A stretch of DNA of 64,000 nucleotides from positions 62,001-126,000 of the forward strand of contig NZ_SIRR01000008.1 of NCBI RefSeq assembly GCF_011634895.1, read 5' to 3'. Below, in pieces: positions 61,262 through 64,000 of the stretch (positions are counted from its first letter, which is position 1; the number at the start of each line of letters is the position of its first letter). The position numbers and the translations under genes were made by a program. This stretch comes from Rheinheimera pleomorphica. Lineage in GTDB: Bacteria; Pseudomonadota; Gammaproteobacteria; Enterobacterales; Alteromonadaceae. The notes beneath the pieces were generated by a model. The model was given only the letters and a program-made list of their open reading frames with translations. It made no database searches and had not been told where the DNA came from.

Positions 61262-64000
61262 TTACGAAAACACCGCCTTGGAAAAGCAGTACTGATTCTT
61301 ACCCTGCTGCTTAATGCGATACATCAGGCTGTCGGCAACTTTCAGCAGTTTAGCACTGTCGGTACCGTCATCCGGATAAACCGCGATACCAATACTGGCA
61401 CCTACCTGCACATTACCCACCGACAAACTGACCGGTTGCGCCAGCTGATGCAGAATTTTCTCAGCGACAATGGCCGCATCATCACGGCTTAACAGCCCGG
61501 TCAGTAAAATAACAAACTCATCACCGCCAAAACGGGCTACAGTGTCACTTTTGCGTACACTGTGCTGCAGTATGCCCGCCAGTTTAAGCAGTAATTCATC
61601 GCCAACATCATGGCCGTGGCTGTCATTGACCTCTTTAAAACCGTCCAGATCAATAAACAATAACGCTAAAATTTCATTATGCCGCGCATGTTGCAGTAAC
61701 GCCTGTTCAATGCGCTCTTTTACCAGGCTACGATTTGGCAGCCGGGTTAAATCATCATGGGTGGCCATAAAGCGCATTTTTTGCTCAGCGTTGCGCCGCA
61801 GTGACACTTCGCGGCGCAAGGAAAAGTTCCAAAACACCACGAACACTAATAATACCGCTGCTACGCCCCCAACCTGCCACATTAGCCTGCGCAACTGCGC
61901 TTTGTTAATGCCCTGAGTGATCTGAAAGCTAAACCACTTTTTATACAGCTGCTGCCGCTCTTCTTTACCAATACTACGCAGCCCTTTGTTTAACATCACC
62001 ACCAAGGGGGCATAGTCATCGCGCACGGCAATCAGTGACGGATAAGACGGCAGATCATCCAGAATTTGCACCCGCAAATACAGATAACCAGCCTGGCGTA
62101 GCATTTCACTGGCCGCCTCTACCGAGTCCAGCACATAATCGACTTGCTTTTGCTGCAGTAATTCCAGCCCCTGGCGTAAATCCGTCACCGGCACTATTTT
62201 GACTGCCGGAAATACTTCGTTCAGATGTTGCGCCAGCTGATAGTCTTTATATATTGCTACGCGTTGCTCACTCAGCTGGCTGGTACTAATAATATTGCTG
62301 CTGTCACTGGCACTGATCACGGCCCACTGTGTTGACCAGAACTCATCGGTAAACCGGGCATATTCATGCCGCTCCGGCCGATCTGAGATATTGGCAATCA
62401 AATCAATTTCTTTTTGTTTCAGCGCTGCCAGCATAGTGTCAAACTCGGTAAAGCTGACAATCTCAAACTGCATTTGCATGCGTTCACTGAGAATATCAAA
62501 CATGTCAACTGTCACACCCGACGGCTTGCCTTCGTCATCCACAAACTCCATCGGTGGCCAGTTGGCCAGCATACCAACCTTAACCGACGGCGTGCGCTCT
62601 AACCACTGCCGCTCTTGTGCCGTTAGCGGTGTTTGTTGCAAAAATTGCGGGAAATAGCGCTGGCTGGCAGCGCTAATCCATTTATTCTCGATCTGTATTA
62701 GCGTATCGAGTGACATGCTGGCAAACCCCTGCTTAATTTGCTCTGCCAGCTGTGGGCGGTCTGCCCGGGTAAGGCTGTACAATGGCGACACTATCCGGCT
62801 GTCGGTTTGCGCGGTTAGCAGATCCTGCAAATTCATTTGCTGTAAACGCAGCGGCACTATCGCCGAGGCCCCGTAAAAGCCAGCCAATTCACCAGACATT
62901 ACCGCTGAGACCATCTCTGATAACGCCGCATAACGAACCCATTGCACTAACGGATAGCGCTGCTTAAGCTCATCCAGGTAGGGCGCATTTTCAAATAATC
63001 CCACTTTCACTTCGCTGTCGGCTTGCAGCGGCTGCGCTGCTGGTTTCGCTAAATGGTAAAATTGTGATTCAAATGCATATAACTGATATGCCGGCGCTAC
63101 ACCCTGCGGCAAATTGTTGTTACCGGGAAACGCAACCAGTGCATCAATACGGCCTTTGGCCAGCTGTTGCAGGTTATTTAATGAACTGTCTGGTACAAAA
63201 GCAATTTTGACACCGGTAAGCTCTGACCAATGCCGCCACAGGTCAACAAACAGCCCCTGGGCTTCACCTTGTAAAGAAACATGCATGTAGGGTTGGTTAT
63301 CAATAGGCACCCCAAGCAACAAGGTATCTTCAGATGCCACAACGCCCAACCAACGCCGCTCGAGCTGGTCGAGAAATGACGCTGTAATAGCGGCACTTGC
63401 CTGCGCTAACACCGCATCTAAGGGATCATTCTTGTTCAGAGCATAGCTTAACGCTATGTTGCGCAGCGGTACTTTACGGTACAGCGGAAATTGCGCGGCC
63501 AGTTGCTGATACTTTGCGTAACGCGGCGGCAAGCGATCTAAGCCTGTCATCACCTTTATTTCACCCGCCAGCGCCGCATCATACATGGCGCTGACATTTG
63601 GGTAGGTTTTTAAGATAGCGCCGGGTAATAATTGGTTTAATGTATTAATATGACTGGATTGTTCGATAACACCGATAGCGTAAGGTTTTAACGCCGCCAG
63701 TTTGCTCACTTCAGGCAAATCGCGGTGCAGAAAAACATTGCTGTGAATGTCAATGCCGGTGTTTCCCAGCTGATACTGTTGCGCGCGCTCTGCGGTGCGG
63801 GCAATACCACCATGCAAGTGCACCGCCCCATCTTGCAACAGGCGCAAGGTTTCTGGCCAGTCAACCATAACAAACTCCACAGATATTCCCTGCACTGCGG
63901 CAAGCTGCTGCCAATAATCCACCACTAAGCCGGCAGGCTGACCGGCATCGTCAGCAAACATATAGGGAAAACTGTCATTGCTGATGGCAATACGTAGCGG
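61262..64000 (-). CDS. Periplasmic-sensor diguanylate cyclase (multiple SBP_bac_3 + GGDEF), partial
   Basis: The frame is open to the right edge; the ATG at 63961 is internal, since LRIAISNDSFPYM is a typical start of a solute-binding domain. Visible 912 residues: three successive SBP_bac_3-type domains (from about 1, 225 and 470), one membrane helix (LMWQVGGVAAVLLVFVVFWN) and a C-terminal GGDEF domain with intact FGGDEF, LFIDLDGFKEVNDSHGHDVG and an RKSD inhibitory site five residues before GGDEF. It should make c-di-GMP in response to small ligands, and be feedback-inhibited. Confidence 0.94.
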   Translation of the reverse strand, partial: PLRIAISNDSFPYMFADDAGQPAGLVVDYWQQLAAVQGISVEFVMVDWPETLRLLQDGAVHLHGGIARTAERAQQYQLGNTGIDIHSNVFLHRDLPEVSKLAALKPYAIGVIEQSSHINTLNQLLPGAILKTYPNVSAMYDAALAGEIKVMTGLDRLPPRYAKYQQLAAQFPLYRKVPLRNIALSYALNKNDPLDAVLAQASAAITASFLDQLERRWLGVVASEDTLLLGVPIDNQPYMHVSLQGEAQGLFVDLWRHWSELTGVKIAFVPDSSLNNLQQLAKGRIDALVAFPGNNNLPQGVAPAYQLYAFESQFYHLAKPAAQPLQADSEVKVGLFENAPYLDELKQRYPLVQWVRYAALSEMVSAVMSGELAGFYGASAIVPLRLQQMNLQDLLTAQTDSRIVSPLYSLTRADRPQLAEQIKQGFASMSLDTLIQIENKWISAASQRYFPQFLQQTPLTAQERQWLERTPSVKVGMLANWPPMEFVDDEGKPSGVTVDMFDILSERMQMQFEIVSFTEFDTMLAALKQKEIDLIANISDRPERHEYARFTDEFWSTQWAVISASDSSNIISTSQLSEQRVAIYKDYQLAQHLNEVFPAVKIVPVTDLRQGLELLQQKQVDYVLDSVEAASEMLRQAGYLYLRVQILDDLPSYPSLIAVRDDYAPLVVMLNKGLRSIGKEERQQLYKKWFSFQITQGINKAQLRRLMWQVGGVAAVLLVFVVFWNFSLRREVSLRRNAEQKMRFMATHDDLTRLPNRSLVKERIEQALLQHARHNEILALLFIDLDGFKEVNDSHGHDVGDELLLKLAGILQHSVRKSDTVARFGGDEFVILLTGLLSRDDAAIVAEKILHQLAQPVSLSVGNVQVGASIGIAVYPDDGTDSAKLLKVADSLMYRIKQQGKNQYCFSKAVFS

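Overview
The window is chromosomal DNA of a gammaproteobacterium, most likely of the Alteromonadales/Rheinheimera-Alishewanella type. This is inferred from the gene order ybgC-tolQRAB-pal-cpoB beside ruvABC, yebC and aspS, and from the protein sequences; no 16S gene is present. It has three blocks: an accessory island (1-12.5 kb), a complete Mu-like transposable prophage (12,857-48,568) and a conserved housekeeping block (48.6-64 kb).

Island. After an unknown gene and a Blc-type lipocalin comes a set of genes that seem to form one regulon. It contains two paralogous proteins starting MCGYC, a PP2C-type phosphatase, a DUF2262-like protein, a small ORF, an FtsZ-like GTPase and a WYL-type transcription factor. 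Four 19-bp inverted repeats of the form TGCGWC-N7-GWCGCA lie 38-49 bp before five of the start codons, each followed after 8-9 bp by a -10-like hexamer. Two cassettes that lack this operator interrupt the set: an HNH endonuclease gene with a gene remnant behind it, and a three-gene operon made of a DnaA-like ATPase whose Walker A lysine is lost and two DUF262 (GmrS-like) proteins, one with a DUF1524/HNH-type end. The whole looks like a stress or anti-phage island; I know of no described system with the FtsZ-like/PP2C/MCGYC composition.

Prophage. The ends are set to the base: TGTA...TACA termini, a 5-bp target duplication (GCATT) on both sides, three degenerate transposase sites at the left end with Mu-like spacing and three at the right. 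Gene order is repressor, Ner, transposase A, ATPase B, HU, GemA, Mor, lysis genes, small and large terminase, portal, MuF, morphogenesis protein, protease/scaffold and major capsid protein as in Mu. The tail is non-contractile (tube, 1180-residue tape measure, hub proteins), so the virion is probably a siphovirus like the B3/D3112 group. Two AT-rich cargo cassettes (XRE/ImmA/Panacea genes; a membrane protein) sit between modules, each followed by the same 19-bp sequence and a hairpin touching the next start codon. A solo right end of a relative lies 180 bp left of the prophage.

Housekeeping block. The prophage sits just beyond the terminator of a tRNA-Ser(GGA) gene. Then follow nadA, four identical tRNA-Lys(TTT) genes, the Tol-Pal operon, an intergenic region with a candidate ~180-nt structured RNA, ruvABC, yebC, aspS and a large periplasmic-sensor diguanylate cyclase that runs out of the window.
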